Below, in pieces: positions 17,281 to 26,238 of a DNA stretch of 64,000 nucleotides. A program made the translations under genes and the position numbers. The DNA lies in the NCBI RefSeq assembly GCF_003369795.1, contig NZ_CP026730.1, forward strand, positions 1,302,001 to 1,366,000. The letters are read 5' to 3'. Under the pieces are notes generated by a model that did not search any database, was not told the origin of the DNA, and saw only the letters and a program-made list of their open reading frames with translations. Source of the DNA: Streptomyces sp. CB09001 (GTDB lineage: Bacteria > Actinomycetota > Actinomycetes > Streptomycetales > Streptomycetaceae). Position 1 is the stretch's first letter; the number at the start of each line of letters is the position of its first letter.

Positions 17281-17322
17281 CGGGCAGGGGCCTCTTCGTG
17301 TGGGACGGGAGGCCCCTGCCCG
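17281..17322. terminator. Bidirectional terminator after ectD
   Basis: Perfect 14-bp arms cgggcaggggcctc and gaggcccctgcccg around a 14-base loop. It is placed between the convergent ectD and class V aminotransferase genes, so it can serve both. Confidence 0.85.
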
Positions 17323-17346
17323 GTACTTCGTCCCGGACCTGCCCGG

Positions 17347-18405
17347 TCAGCCCGCCAGCACGTCGAGCAGCCGGTCCACGTCGGCCGCGGTGTTGTACAC
17401 GTGGAAGGCGGCCCGCAGATTGCCCGCCCGGTCGGAGACCTGGACGCCGGCCCTGCCCAGCTCGCCCTGCCGGTGGCCGAGCCCCGGCACGGAGACGATC
17501 GCGGAGCCCGGCGCGTCCACCGGCTCGTGGCCCAGCGAGCGCACCCCTTCGCGGAACCGGTCGGCGAGAGCGGTGTCGTGGGCGTGCACGGCGTCGACGC
17601 CCAGTTCCTCGATCAGGGCCAGGGAGTGCCGGGCGCCGGTGTAGGAGAACAGCGCGGGGGACTCGTCGAACCGCCGGGCGGAGTGCGCGAGTTCCTCGAC
17701 GGGGCCGTAGCAGCTGTCCCAGGGGTGCTCACCGGTCGCCCACCCGGCGAACAGCGGGGTGAGCCCGGCCGCCGCTCCCAGGTCCTCCGGGACCACGAGG
17801 AAGGCGACGCCGCGCGGGCAGAGCACCCACTTGTAGCCGACGGCGGTCACGTAGTCGAAGTCGTCCGCGTCCGTCGGCAGCCAGCCGCCCGCCTGGGAGG
17901 TGTCGATCAGCGTCCGTGCCCCGTGCGCCCGGGCGGCGTCGCGCAGCGTAGCGAGGTCGGCGATCCGTCCGTCGGCGGACTGCACGGAGCTGACCGCCAC
18001 GAGCGCGGTGTCCGGGCCCACGGACTCGGCGATCCGCTCCAGCGGCACGCTGCGCACCTTGAGGTCGCCGCGCGTGTGGAGCGGGTTCACGAGGGAGCTG
18101 AAGTCGCCCTCCGCGGTGAGGACCTCGGCCCCCGCCGGCAGCGACGCGGCGACGAGCCCGCTGAACGTGGCGACCGACGCGCCGGTCGCGACCCGGGTGG
18201 CGGGCACCCCCATGAGCCGGGCGCAGGCGGCCCGTGCCGCCTCGACGTCGGCGAACATGTCGAGCGGCTGCCCCTCCGCCGCGGACGCCGCGGCGTCACG
18301 CATCGCCACGAGGCTCCGGGCGGGGAGCAGGCCGGTGCTGGCGGTGTTCAGGTATGTGGTCTTCGGGGCGAACTCGGTACGGACGAGATTCTCGAAGCTC
18401 TCCAT
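17347..18405 (-). CDS. Class V aminotransferase (cysteine desulfurase-like)
   Basis: PLP enzyme of the class V group. Visible: TTYLNTASTGLLPARSL near the start, TGASVATFSGLVAASLP, LIDTSQAGGWLP with the PLP-binding aspartate, and YVTAVGYKWVLCPRGVAFLV with the Schiff-base lysine. 352 aa from ATG 18405. No cysteine desulfurase active-site loop is apparent, so an aminotransferase, lyase or epimerase-like role is equally possible. Upstream gene is a DsbA-type oxidoreductase on the same strand. Confidence 0.82.
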   Translation of the reverse strand: MESFENLVRTEFAPKTTYLNTASTGLLPARSLVAMRDAAASAAEGQPLDMFADVEAARAACARLMGVPATRVATGASVATFSGLVAASLPAGAEVLTAEGDFSSLVNPLHTRGDLKVRSVPLERIAESVGPDTALVAVSSVQSADGRIADLATLRDAARAHGARTLIDTSQAGGWLPTDADDFDYVTAVGYKWVLCPRGVAFLVVPEDLGAAAGLTPLFAGWATGEHPWDSCYGPVEELAHSARRFDESPALFSYTGARHSLALIEELGVDAVHAHDTALADRFREGVRSLGHEPVDAPGSAIVSVPGLGHRQGELGRAGVQVSDRAGNLRAAFHVYNTAADVDRLLDVLAG

Positions 18406-18512
18406 GGCACCACTGTGCGGCCCGGTGACCTCCCCGTCCATCGCGTATTTCTACGCGGTTTCTCCAAGCATCGCTTATGAACAGCCCCTCACCTGGGCTT
18501 TCACCCGCCCCG

Positions 18513-19226
18513 TCACTTCTGGGGCACCGCGCACCCGTCCGGACCGCAGGCCTCGGCGCCTCCGTCGTCGATCAGCTTCAACGGCGTGCGCTCGCCCCAC
18601 GCCTGGGTCAGCGCCTGGGTGAAGACCTCGGCGGGCTGGGCGCCCGAGACTCCGTAGGCCCGGTCGAGCACGAAGAACGGCACCCCGGTGGCCCCGAGCT
18701 GGGCGGCCTCGCGCTCGTCGGCGCGCACCTCGTCGGCGTAGGCGGCGGGGTCGGCGAGCACCGCGCGGGCCTCGTCCGCGTCGAGCCCGGCGCCGACGGC
18801 CAGCTCCACGAGCCGCTCGTCGTCGTTGAACACGGAGCGCTCGTCGGCGAAGTTGCCCCGGTAGAAGGCGTCGAGGAGCGCCTCGTGCCGTCCCCGCTCC
18901 CTGGCGAGGTGCAGCAGGCGGTGCAGGTCGAAGGTGCTGCCGTGGTCGCGGTCCCGGGTGCGGTAGTCCAGGCCCTCGGCGGCCGCCTGCGCTCCGAGGT
19001 TGTCCTCACCGGCCTGCGCCTGCGCCTCACTCATGCCGTACTTGGCGGTGAGCATCGTCAGCACCGGCTGCACGTCGTCCTTGGCGCGCCCGGGGTCCAG
19101 TTCGAACGAACGGTGGACCACCTCGACGCCGTCACGGTGCGGGAAGGCCGCGAGCGCCTTCTCGAAGCGGGCCTTGCCCACGTAGCACCAGGGGCAGGCG
19201 ATGTCGCTCCAGATCTCGACGCGCAT
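18513..19226 (-). CDS. DsbA-family oxidoreductase, FrnE-like
   Basis: Cytoplasmic thioredoxin-fold protein of the 2-hydroxychromene-2-carboxylate isomerase/FrnE group. It has the CxxC active site in IWSDIACPWCYVGKARFE, the expected helical insertion, and the cis-proline loop ATGVPFFVLDRAYGVSGAQP. No signal peptide. A C-terminal pair of cysteines (EACGPDGCAV) may be a second redox or metal site. 237 aa. Confidence 0.88.
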   Translation of the reverse strand: MRVEIWSDIACPWCYVGKARFEKALAAFPHRDGVEVVHRSFELDPGRAKDDVQPVLTMLTAKYGMSEAQAQAGEDNLGAQAAAEGLDYRTRDRDHGSTFDLHRLLHLARERGRHEALLDAFYRGNFADERSVFNDDERLVELAVGAGLDADEARAVLADPAAYADEVRADEREAAQLGATGVPFFVLDRAYGVSGAQPAEVFTQALTQAWGERTPLKLIDDGGAEACGPDGCAVPQK

Positions 19227-19312
19227 GTCTCGGCTCTTCTCCAGGTCGTACGGCGGCGGAGGCCTTCTCCGCCGCGTACGTGAACGTTCAAGCAGCGGGT
19301 CTCATTCCCCCG

Positions 19313-19921
19313 TCAGCTGCCGTCCCGCAGATCCGCGGGCCAGGCGGGCCGGAACTCCAGGTGGTCGAACGTCACCGTGCACCCCTCCCCCGTCGGTGCC
19401 TGCGCCAGGAAGCCGACCAGGGCCGCCCCCGTCTCCCCCTCATCACCCAGCGTGAAGAGGCGTACGAAGGTCCAGCGCTTCCCGTCGAGCGAGGCGTGGA
19501 AGGCGAAGGCCCGTCCGCTCCGGCTCACCCGGAACCAGACGGAGTCCCCCTCCACGGTGAAGGAGTTGCAGTCGTCGGAGTGTCCCCGGGTGACCACCGT
19601 GCAGACGGTGGGCACGTCGGGCGAGTACTCCAGACAGAGCTTGGCCCAGGCCCGCTCCCCCACGTGCACGTAGAGCACCCCGGCGTCGAAGGCACCCCGG
19701 AACCCGACCGACACACGCGCGATCAGCTGGAAGTCCCCGTCGGGCGCCCCCAGCAACCGCGGCGCGTCGGACACGGACTCCAGCGCTTCCCCGGTGGGCG
19801 GCACGAACCGGTCCTGCCGGGGCCCGGCGACGCCGGTGAGCACACCGTCGGCGTAGGACCAGCGGCCGTCGGGGCCATGGGGACGGAGGGTGAAGGGCAG
19901 TTCGGGGAGTTCGAGAGTCAT
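19313..19921 (-). CDS. DUF1349 domain protein
   Basis: 202-aa concanavalin-like beta-sandwich protein of the DUF1349 family. Supporting blocks are DRFVPPTGEALESVSDAPRLL, FDAGVLYVHVGERAWAKLCLEYS and VTRGHSDDCNSF. Similar domains occur alone or attached to glycosidases. No signal peptide. Function unknown; sugar binding is only a family-level guess. Confidence 0.8.
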   Translation of the reverse strand: MTLELPELPFTLRPHGPDGRWSYADGVLTGVAGPRQDRFVPPTGEALESVSDAPRLLGAPDGDFQLIARVSVGFRGAFDAGVLYVHVGERAWAKLCLEYSPDVPTVCTVVTRGHSDDCNSFTVEGDSVWFRVSRSGRAFAFHASLDGKRWTFVRLFTLGDEGETGAALVGFLAQAPTGEGCTVTFDHLEFRPAWPADLRDGS

Positions 19922-19946
19922 GGTTTGATCATCGCAGGCTCAGCGG

Positions 19947-20030
19947 ATGCCCTTAAGGGGCGCGGGGAACTGCGCGACACGCCACGACGGCGCGTCGGAC
20001 CGCACAACCCCGCGCCCAACGGCGCTACCG
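19947..20030. repeat. Dispersed intergenic repeat (ggggcgcggggaactgcgcgac type)
   Basis: The interval begins aaggggcgcggggaactg, continues gcgcgacacgccacgac and ends aaccccgcgccc, giving complementary gcgcgggg / ccccgcgc ends. It lies between the DUF1349 gene and the end of the semialdehyde dehydrogenase gene. I recognise it as a common intergenic element of Streptomyces; the copy at 30612-30720 shares its core. Confidence 0.65.
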
Positions 20031-21569
20031 CTCAAGAACCCCGTTGAACCGCCTCGGCAGCCCCAGCGGATTGTCATCCCGCAACTCCACCGGCAACAAC
20101 GCCTCCGGCACCCCCTGATAGGCCACCGGCCGCAACCACCGCTCGATGGCGGTACCCCCCACCGACGTGGACGTCGAAGTGGTCGCCGGGTACGGCCCCC
20201 CGTGCTGCTGAGCCGCCGCCACGGCAACCCCCGTGGGCCAGCCATTGACGAGCACCCGCCCCGCCAGCGGCGTCACCTCGGCGAGGAGCGCCGCCCCGGC
20301 GCCCTCCCCCGCCACCTCCTCGGCGGAGAGCTGCACGGTCGCCGTGAGGTTCCCCGGCAGTCGCGACAGCACCCCCCGCACCTCACCCTCGTCCTGGTAG
20401 CGGGCCACCACGGTGACCGGCCCGAAGCACTCCTCCAGGAGCAGGTCGTACTCGCCCTCCGCCGCCAGCCGCGCCGCCGGCACCGTGAGGAACCCGGCGC
20501 TGACGGTGTGCTCGCCGCCCGAGCCCGGCGTCACCGGGGAGTCGACGTCGGGCAGCGCGGCACGCTCGGCGACGCCCGCGACGAAGTTGTCCCGCATGCG
20601 GTGGTCGAGGAGCACACCGGCGTCGGTGGCGCTGACCGCGTCGGTGAGCGACTTGACCAGGCCGTCACCGGCGTCACCGGCCGGCACGAGCACCAGGCCG
20701 GGCTTGACGCAGAACTGACCGACGCCCAGGGTCATGGAACCGGCCAGCCCCGCACCGATCGCCTCCGCCCGCTCGGTGGCCGCCGCCTCCGTGACGACGA
20801 CCGGGTTCAGCGAGCCCAGCTCGCCGTGGAAGGGGATCGGCACCGGACGTGCCGCCGCCGCGTCGAACAGCGCACGGCCGCCGCGGACCGAGCCCGTGAA
20901 GCCCGCCGCGGTGACCAGCGGGTGCTTGATCAGCTCGACGCCCGCCTCGAAGCCGTGCACCAGGCCGAGGACGCCGTCCGGGATGTCGTGCCGGGCGGCG
21001 GCCCGGCGCAGCACCTTGGCGACCAGCTCGGACAGGGCCGGGTGGTCGGGGTGCGCCTTGACGACGACCGGGCAGCCGGCCGCGAGGGCGCTCGCGGTGT
21101 CGCCGCCGGGGACGGAGAAGGCGAAGGGGAAGTTGGAGGCGGAGTAGACGGCGACGACGCCGAGCGGCACCTTGTAGCGGCGCAGGTCGGGGATGGGCGG
21201 GGTGGCCGTGTCGTCGGGGTGGTTGACGACCACGCCGAGGTACTCGCCCTCGTCGACGATGTCGGCGAAGGCCCGCAGCTGGTAGCAGGTGCGGGCGAGT
21301 TCGCCGGTGAGCCGGACCGGGCCGAGCGCGGTCTCCGCGTCGGCCACCTCGACGAGGGTGCCCTCGGCCGCCTTCAGCTCGTCGGCGGCGCTCCGCAGGA
21401 AGGCCGCGCGGACGGTGCGGTCGGCGAGGGCGTCCCGGGCGGCGTGCGCGGCGCGGACGGCGGCGTCCACCTCCTGGGCCGTGGCTTCCACGGCGACCTG
21501 TTCACGCTGCTTCCCGGTACGGGGGTCGACACTCCAGACTGGTGCTGCTGCCACCGCGGGTCCCTCCAC
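20025..21569 (-). CDS. 2,5-dioxovalerate (alpha-ketoglutarate semialdehyde) dehydrogenase
   Basis: NADP-type aldehyde dehydrogenase oxidising alpha-ketoglutarate semialdehyde to 2-oxoglutarate. KGSADH-type blocks: VPLGVVAVYSASNFPFAFSVPGGDTASALAAG, AAGFTGSVRGGRAL, catalytic glutamate in PFHGELGSLNPVVV and catalytic cysteine in GVGQFCVKPGLV. 514 aa, GTG start. Divergent from the IclR regulator at 21677. It would be the common final step for KdgD (44395-45345) and the IlvD/DapA pair (37697-40332). Confidence 0.88.
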   Translation of the reverse strand: MEGPAVAAAPVWSVDPRTGKQREQVAVEATAQEVDAAVRAAHAARDALADRTVRAAFLRSAADELKAAEGTLVEVADAETALGPVRLTGELARTCYQLRAFADIVDEGEYLGVVVNHPDDTATPPIPDLRRYKVPLGVVAVYSASNFPFAFSVPGGDTASALAAGCPVVVKAHPDHPALSELVAKVLRRAAARHDIPDGVLGLVHGFEAGVELIKHPLVTAAGFTGSVRGGRALFDAAAARPVPIPFHGELGSLNPVVVTEAAATERAEAIGAGLAGSMTLGVGQFCVKPGLVLVPAGDAGDGLVKSLTDAVSATDAGVLLDHRMRDNFVAGVAERAALPDVDSPVTPGSGGEHTVSAGFLTVPAARLAAEGEYDLLLEECFGPVTVVARYQDEGEVRGVLSRLPGNLTATVQLSAEEVAGEGAGAALLAEVTPLAGRVLVNGWPTGVAVAAAQQHGGPYPATTSTSTSVGGTAIERWLRPVAYQGVPEALLPVELRDDNPLGLPRRFNGVLER

Positions 21570-21587
21570 GTGCTCTGCTCAGAAGTT

Positions 21588-21603
21588 GTTCGATATACTG
21601 AAC
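21588..21603. promoter_or_regulatory. Candidate IclR operator in the divergent promoter
   Basis: gttcgatatactgaac is an imperfect palindrome: GTTC/GAAC outer arms and TATA centre, 12 of 16 positions symmetric. A related half, gttcgagactatatc, begins near 21628. Both lie in a short AT-rich gap between the semialdehyde dehydrogenase and the IclR gene, where such regulators usually bind. Confidence 0.6.
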
Positions 21604-21676
21604 GCTGTCTCTACTGATGAATATGCTGTTCGAGACTATATCTTCAGCTTCTCGTCGAACGAAGGGGTCAAGGGCG

Positions 21677-22450
21677 ATGTCGGCTGTCGAGACGGGGGGC
21701 GGAGCGCAGGTCAAGTCCGCGGTGCGGACGGTTGAGCTGCTCGAGTACTTCGCCGGGCGCCCCGGTATGCACTCCCTCGCGTCGGTCCAGGAGGCCGTCG
21801 GTTATCCCAAGTCCAGTCTCTACATGCTGCTGCGCACGCTGGTGGAGCTGGGCTGGGTGGAGACGGACGCCACGGGCACGCGGTACGGCATCGGGGTGCG
21901 GGCGCTGCTGGTCGGCACCTCGTACATCGACGGCGACGAGGTGGTCGCGGCGGCCCGGCCGACGCTGGACCGGCTCTCCGACGACACGACGGAGACCATC
22001 CACCTGGCGCGCCTGGACGGCACGAACGTGGTGTACCTGGCCACCCGCCAGTCCCAGCACTACCTGCGGCCGTTCACCCGGGTCGGCCGCCGGCTGCCCG
22101 CGCACTCGACCTCGCTGGGCAAGGCGCTGCTGAGCACGTACACCGACGAGCAGGTGCGCAAGCTGCTCCCGGAGACCCTCCCGGCGCTGACGGAGCACAC
22201 CATCACCGACCGGGAGAAGCTCATCGAGGAGCTGCGTCTGGTGCGGGAGCAGGGCTTCGCCGTGGACCGCGAGGAGAACACGCTGGGGCTGCGCTGCTTC
22301 GGCGTGGCGGTCCCCTACCGCACCCCCGCGCGGGACGCGATCAGCTGCTCGGTGCCGGTGGCGCGGCTGACGCCCGCGCACGAGCAGATGGTGAAGGACG
22401 CTCTGTTCGACGCGCGGGACCGGCTGACACTGGCCACGCGTAGGCTCTGA
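21677..22450 (+). CDS. IclR-family transcriptional regulator
   Basis: N-terminal winged HTH (VKSAVRTVELLEYFAGRPG, LASVQEAVGYPKSSLYMLLRTLVELGWVE) and C-terminal IclR effector domain (DGTNVVYLATRQSQHYLRPF, LPAHSTSLGKALLS, VDREENTLGLRCFGVAVPY). 257 aa from ATG 21677, with GAAGGGG upstream; a longer ATG at 21617 lies within the operator region and is less likely. Likely controls the divergent semialdehyde dehydrogenase and itself, responding to a sugar-acid intermediate. Confidence 0.9.
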   Translation: MSAVETGGGAQVKSAVRTVELLEYFAGRPGMHSLASVQEAVGYPKSSLYMLLRTLVELGWVETDATGTRYGIGVRALLVGTSYIDGDEVVAAARPTLDRLSDDTTETIHLARLDGTNVVYLATRQSQHYLRPFTRVGRRLPAHSTSLGKALLSTYTDEQVRKLLPETLPALTEHTITDREKLIEELRLVREQGFAVDREENTLGLRCFGVAVPYRTPARDAISCSVPVARLTPAHEQMVKDALFDARDRLTLATRRL

Positions 22451-22453
22451 TCC

Positions 22454-22924
22454 ATGCACATCGCACTGCGCGAGGTTCACGACAGCGATCTGCCCGTCTT
22501 CTTCCGGCAGATGAACGATCCGGAGGCCCTGCGCATGGCGGCCTTCACCCCGAAGGACCCCGCCGACTGGGACGCGTTCACGGCCCACTGGACGAAGATC
22601 CGGGCCTCCCGCGACGTCGTGCGGACCATCCTCGGCGACGGTGACGTCATCGGCAGCACGGCCGTGTACGGGGAGCCGGGCGAGCGCGAGGTGACGTACT
22701 GGGTGGACCGGGCGTACTGGGGGCGGGGCGTGGCGACGGCCGCACTGCGCGCCCTGCTCACCGCGGTGCCGGACCGCCCGCTGTACGCGCGGGCGGCGGC
22801 CGACAACACGGGCTCGCGGCGCGTGCTGGAGAAGTGCGGCTTCGTGATCAGCGCGCGGGCGCGGGGGTTCGCGACCGCCCGGGGCACGGAGATCGACGAG
22901 GTCGTCCTGCACCTCGCGGAATGA
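22454..22924 (+). CDS. GNAT-family N-acetyltransferase
   Basis: 156-aa acetyltransferase of the RimJ/RimL-like group: IALREVHDSDLPVFFRQMNDPEA at the start, IGSTAVYGEPGEREVTYWVDRAYWGRGVAT giving the acetyl-CoA loop, and AADNTGSRRVLEKCGF. Starts 3 bases after the IclR stop, so probably cotranscribed. Substrate unknown. Confidence 0.85.
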   Translation: MHIALREVHDSDLPVFFRQMNDPEALRMAAFTPKDPADWDAFTAHWTKIRASRDVVRTILGDGDVIGSTAVYGEPGEREVTYWVDRAYWGRGVATAALRALLTAVPDRPLYARAAADNTGSRRVLEKCGFVISARARGFATARGTEIDEVVLHLAE

Positions 22925-23035
22925 GCCGCCGGCCGCACCGGTGATCCACCGGGCCGGTGCGTCCCCGCCGCGCGGCGGAGGCGGATCATCGGTGCGCAGA
23001 AGGTGCCGGGGGCGCGCGGGCGGGAGTGCGGACGC

Positions 23036-23235
23036 ATGACGCCGACGCTCGCCACCGCCGCCCCGCCCGCCCCGACTCCGCCCACGGGTCACACCCGGCC
23101 CCGGCGGCCGTCGCGGGCGGTCGCCGTCGTGTGCGGTCGCCGTCGTGGCCTGTCTGCCGTATCCCGCGCTCAAGGCCGCCTGGACCGGCGGCAGCGGGGT
23201 CGGCATCCCGGAGGGCAGCTCGCTGCTCGTGGCGC
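23036..23235 (+). pseudogene. Remnant of a small membrane protein gene
   Basis: An ATG frame (MTPTLATAAPPAPTPPTG...) runs into a basic stretch and then, after a shift of frame, into ACLPYPALKAAWTGGSGVGIPEGSSLL. I recognise that block as the first membrane segment and loop of a conserved actinobacterial membrane protein. The rest of that gene is missing and the sequence joins directly to a LuxR fragment. Probably a deletion scar. Confidence 0.55.
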
Positions 23236-23368
23236 ACCGAACGCGAGGGCGAGGTGCTGCGTCTGATGGCGACCGGGCTGACCATCGCGGAGATCGCCCG
23301 GCGGCCGGGACCGCGCCCAGGCGGTGGTCCGGGCCTACGAGGCGGGGCTTCATGAACGGGCGATGAGA
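23236..23368 (+). pseudogene. Remnant of a LuxR-type response regulator
   Basis: TEREGEVLRLMATGLTIAEIA is the first half of a LuxR HTH. After about 23304 the match moves to another frame and jumps to DRAQAVVRAYEAGLHERA (from 23309), the normal C-terminus of NarL-type regulators. The middle of the HTH and the whole receiver domain are absent, so this is not functional. Confidence 0.7.
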
Positions 23369-23439
23369 CGGGATGAGAAAGATGAGAAAACGGGGCAGAC
23401 GGGAACGATCGCCTCCGGCCCGTTCGTCCTGTCAGCGGG

Positions 23440-24903
23440 ATGAACGGGATGAACAAGACGATCAGGCGCGCCTCGGTCCTCACGCTGCTCCTGGTGTTCG
23501 CTCTGCTGGTCAGGGCGACCTGGGTGCAGTTCTACGAGGGACAGGCGCTCGCGGACGGCAAGGACAACAGGCGGAACGCGATCGAGACGTACGCGGAGCC
23601 GCTCGGGAACATCGTGGTGGCCGGCCGGTCGGTCACCGGCTCGGCGCCGACGGAGGGCGGCGATCTCGCGTACAAACGCACGTACGAGAACGGGAAGCTG
23701 TACGCGGCGGTGACGGGCTACGCCTCGCAGGCGTACGCGCCGACCCAGCTGGAGGGCGTCTACCAGGACGTGCTCAACGGCACCGATCCGCGGCTGAAGA
23801 CGGTACTGGACACGGTCACCGGCACCCGGGCCGAGCCGGGCAACGTGGTGACGACCATCGACCCGGACGTGCAGAAGGCCGGGTTCGACGCGCTGGGCGA
23901 CACGAAGGGCGCCGCGGTCGCGATCGACCCGGAGACGGGCCGGATCCTCTCGGTCGTGTCGACCCCCTCGTACGACCCGACGTCGCTGACCGACGCGAAC
24001 ACCGCCGGTGAGGCCTGGCAGAAGCTCACCGCCGACCCGGACAAGCCGCTGACCAACCGGGCGCTGCGCCAGCCGCTGCCGCCGGGCTCGACGTTCAAGC
24101 TGGTCGTGGCGGCCGCCGCGCTGGAGAACGGGCTGTACGGCTCGGTGGACGAGAGGACCGACAGTCCCGACCCGTACACCCTGCCGGACACCACGACCGA
24201 CCTGACCAACGAGAATCCGAACGCCCCCTGCGAGAACGCCACGATCCGCACCGCGCTGCAGTACTCGTGCAACAACGTCTTCGCCAAGATGGCCGTCGAC
24301 CTCGGCCAGGACGAGCTGCGCGCCATGGCCGAGAAGTTCGGCTTCAACGACGAGACTCAGGACGTACCGGTACGGGCCTGGACCAGCGTCTACCCGAAGG
24401 ACATGAACCGCTCGTCCACCGCTCTGACGGGCATCGGCCAGTTCGACGTGACGGCGACCCCGCTCCAGATGGCGATGGTCTCCGCGGCCCTCGCCAACGG
24501 CGGCGAGCTGGTCTCCCCGCACATGGTGTCGCAGGTCACCGACAGCGGCGGCGACGTCCTGGAGGACCACACCGACGCGGACTCGAAGCGCATCGTCAGC
24601 TCCACCACCGCCGACCAGCTGCAATCGGCCATGGAGACCGTCGTCGAGGACGGCACGGGGTCCAACGCGCAGATCTCCGGGGCGACGGTGGGCGGCAAGA
24701 CGGGCACGGCCCAGCACGGCGAGAACAACAGCAAGACGCCGTACGCCTGGTTCACCTCCTACGCCAAGTCCGACTCGTCGGACAAGGAGGTCGCGGTGGC
24801 GGTCATCGTCGAGCAGTCCGACGCGGCCCGCAGCGAGGTCAGCGGCAACGGCCTGGCGGCCCCGGTGGCCAAGGCGATGATGGAGGCGGCGCTCAACGGC
24901 TGA
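23440..24903 (+). CDS. Class B penicillin-binding protein (PBP2/PbpA-like)
   Basis: Peptidoglycan transpeptidase anchored by one N-terminal membrane segment (ASVLTLLLVFALLVRATWVQF). The transpeptidase motifs are SxxK in PPGSTFKLV, SxN in QYSCNNVF and KTG in VGGKTGTAQHG. 487 aa. ATG 23440 or 23449 may be used; the second has GCGGGATG upstream. It is not next to an ftsW/rodA partner, so it looks like an extra paralogue rather than the housekeeping copy. Confidence 0.9.
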   Translation: MNGMNKTIRRASVLTLLLVFALLVRATWVQFYEGQALADGKDNRRNAIETYAEPLGNIVVAGRSVTGSAPTEGGDLAYKRTYENGKLYAAVTGYASQAYAPTQLEGVYQDVLNGTDPRLKTVLDTVTGTRAEPGNVVTTIDPDVQKAGFDALGDTKGAAVAIDPETGRILSVVSTPSYDPTSLTDANTAGEAWQKLTADPDKPLTNRALRQPLPPGSTFKLVVAAAALENGLYGSVDERTDSPDPYTLPDTTTDLTNENPNAPCENATIRTALQYSCNNVFAKMAVDLGQDELRAMAEKFGFNDETQDVPVRAWTSVYPKDMNRSSTALTGIGQFDVTATPLQMAMVSAALANGGELVSPHMVSQVTDSGGDVLEDHTDADSKRIVSSTTADQLQSAMETVVEDGTGSNAQISGATVGGKTGTAQHGENNSKTPYAWFTSYAKSDSSDKEVAVAVIVEQSDAARSEVSGNGLAAPVAKAMMEAALNG

Positions 24904-24979
24904 GTCTGCGGGGGCCGTTCGGGTTCGGTCTGCCGTACGGTGTTCGGCATCCGGGAAGCCGCTGCGAGGAGGGCCCGCC

Positions 24980-25555
24980 GTGGGGACAGTCGTCGACGAC
25001 GCCGCCTCCGCGGAGTTCCGCGCCTTCTTCGAGCGCCACTACGCCGAACTGGCCCGGCTCGCCCACCTGCTGACGGGTGAGCCGGACGCCGCCGACGACC
25101 TGGCGGCGGACGCCCTGCTGGCCCTGTGGCACCGCTGGGACCGGGTGCGCGCGGCCGACCACCCGGTGGCGTACGCGCGCGGTGTCGTCGCCAACCTCGC
25201 CCGTACCCGCGTCCGGGCCGCCGTGCGCGAGCGCAGACGCGTCGCCCTGTTCTGGTCGCAGCGCGAGGAGCGGACGGAGAATCCCGACGTCGCGGGCGTG
25301 GTGGACGTGCGGGAGGCGCTGCGCCGGCTGCCGTTCCGCAAACGGGCGTGCGTGGTGCTGCGGCACTCCTTCGATCTCTCCGAGAAGGACACGGCGCTCG
25401 CCCTGGGCATCTCGGTGGGGACGGTCAAGAGCCAGACCTCGAAGGGGGTGGCCGAACTCCAGCGGCTGCTCGGCACCCGGACCGCTCCCCGCGCTCCCGG
25501 GCAGGTGCGCGCGGCGATCGCGCACAGCGGTGAGACCGCGGGCGGGACCCGGTGA
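24980..25555 (+). CDS. SigE-family ECF RNA polymerase sigma factor
   Basis: 191-aa sigma factor with region 2 (FFERHYAELARLAHLLTGEPDAADDLAADALLALWHRW) and region 4 (LRRLPFRKRACVVLRH, DTALALGISVGTVKSQTSKG). The RAADHPVAYARGVVANLARTR linker is the SigE-family pattern. GTG start. Its stop overlaps the next gene's GTG, pairing it with a membrane protein that is a likely anti-sigma or accessory factor. Confidence 0.88.
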   Translation: MGTVVDDAASAEFRAFFERHYAELARLAHLLTGEPDAADDLAADALLALWHRWDRVRAADHPVAYARGVVANLARTRVRAAVRERRRVALFWSQREERTENPDVAGVVDVREALRRLPFRKRACVVLRHSFDLSEKDTALALGISVGTVKSQTSKGVAELQRLLGTRTAPRAPGQVRAAIAHSGETAGGTR

Positions 25556-26226
25556 CCGGGCGGCGGGAGGCGGACGAGCGGCTGCGTGCCCGGCTGCGCG
25601 AGGCGGCCGGGGCGCACGAGCCCGACCGGGCCCGGATCCTGGCCCGGGTCGAGCACGGCATGACGGCCGGTGACCGCGGGCCGGCCCGGCCGCCGCTGCC
25701 GGGCTGGGTACGGGTGGCCGGTGCGACGGCGGCCGTGGCGGGCGTCCTGGTGGCCGGTGGGCACGCGGTCGCCCCGGCGGTGCGGGGCGACGCGCCCGCG
25801 CAGCGCCCGGCCGCCACCGCACCGGCGTCGCGCGAGCCGGGCCCGCTGTGGTCGAGCGGTGCGGTGGACCCGCACAGCAACGAGTTCTGGGCGCAGAGCA
25901 ACATCACCCTGAGGACGAGCGCACCGCTCACCGCGCTCACCGTCGAACTGCGGGTGGCGCAGACGGGTTCGGTGACCTCCACCGGCGCCTGGCGGTCGCT
26001 GCCGGAGGACGACTTCGCGTTCACGGCCGGCGAACGGGCGGGCTTCCTCGTCTACCGGTGGGCGCTCAAGGAGGGCCGTACCGTCCCGGCCGGCGAGTGG
26101 ATGTTCGCCGGCCAGTACAACCACGAGCGCGGTGGCCGGGACGCGGGCGGCGACCGCTACGCGGCGACGGCCACCGCCGCGTCCGGACGGCTCACGGTCC
26201 GGGGCGGCTTCACGCCGGGCGGCTGA
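25552..26226 (+). CDS. Single-pass membrane protein paired with the sigma factor
   Basis: 224 aa. A cytoplasmic N-terminal charged region (TGRREADERLRARLREAAGAHEPDRARILARVEHG) is followed by one membrane segment (VAGATAAVAGVLVAGGHAVA), a Pro/Ala spacer and an extracytoplasmic beta-rich domain (WSSGAVDPHSNEFWAQSN onwards). GTG start overlaps the sigma factor stop. The layout fits a membrane partner or anti-sigma factor, but no zinc HxxxCxxC motif is seen. Confidence 0.72.
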   Translation: MTGRREADERLRARLREAAGAHEPDRARILARVEHGMTAGDRGPARPPLPGWVRVAGATAAVAGVLVAGGHAVAPAVRGDAPAQRPAATAPASREPGPLWSSGAVDPHSNEFWAQSNITLRTSAPLTALTVELRVAQTGSVTSTGAWRSLPEDDFAFTAGERAGFLVYRWALKEGRTVPAGEWMFAGQYNHERGGRDAGGDRYAATATAASGRLTVRGGFTPGG

Positions 26227-26238
26227 ACGGGCGGCCCG

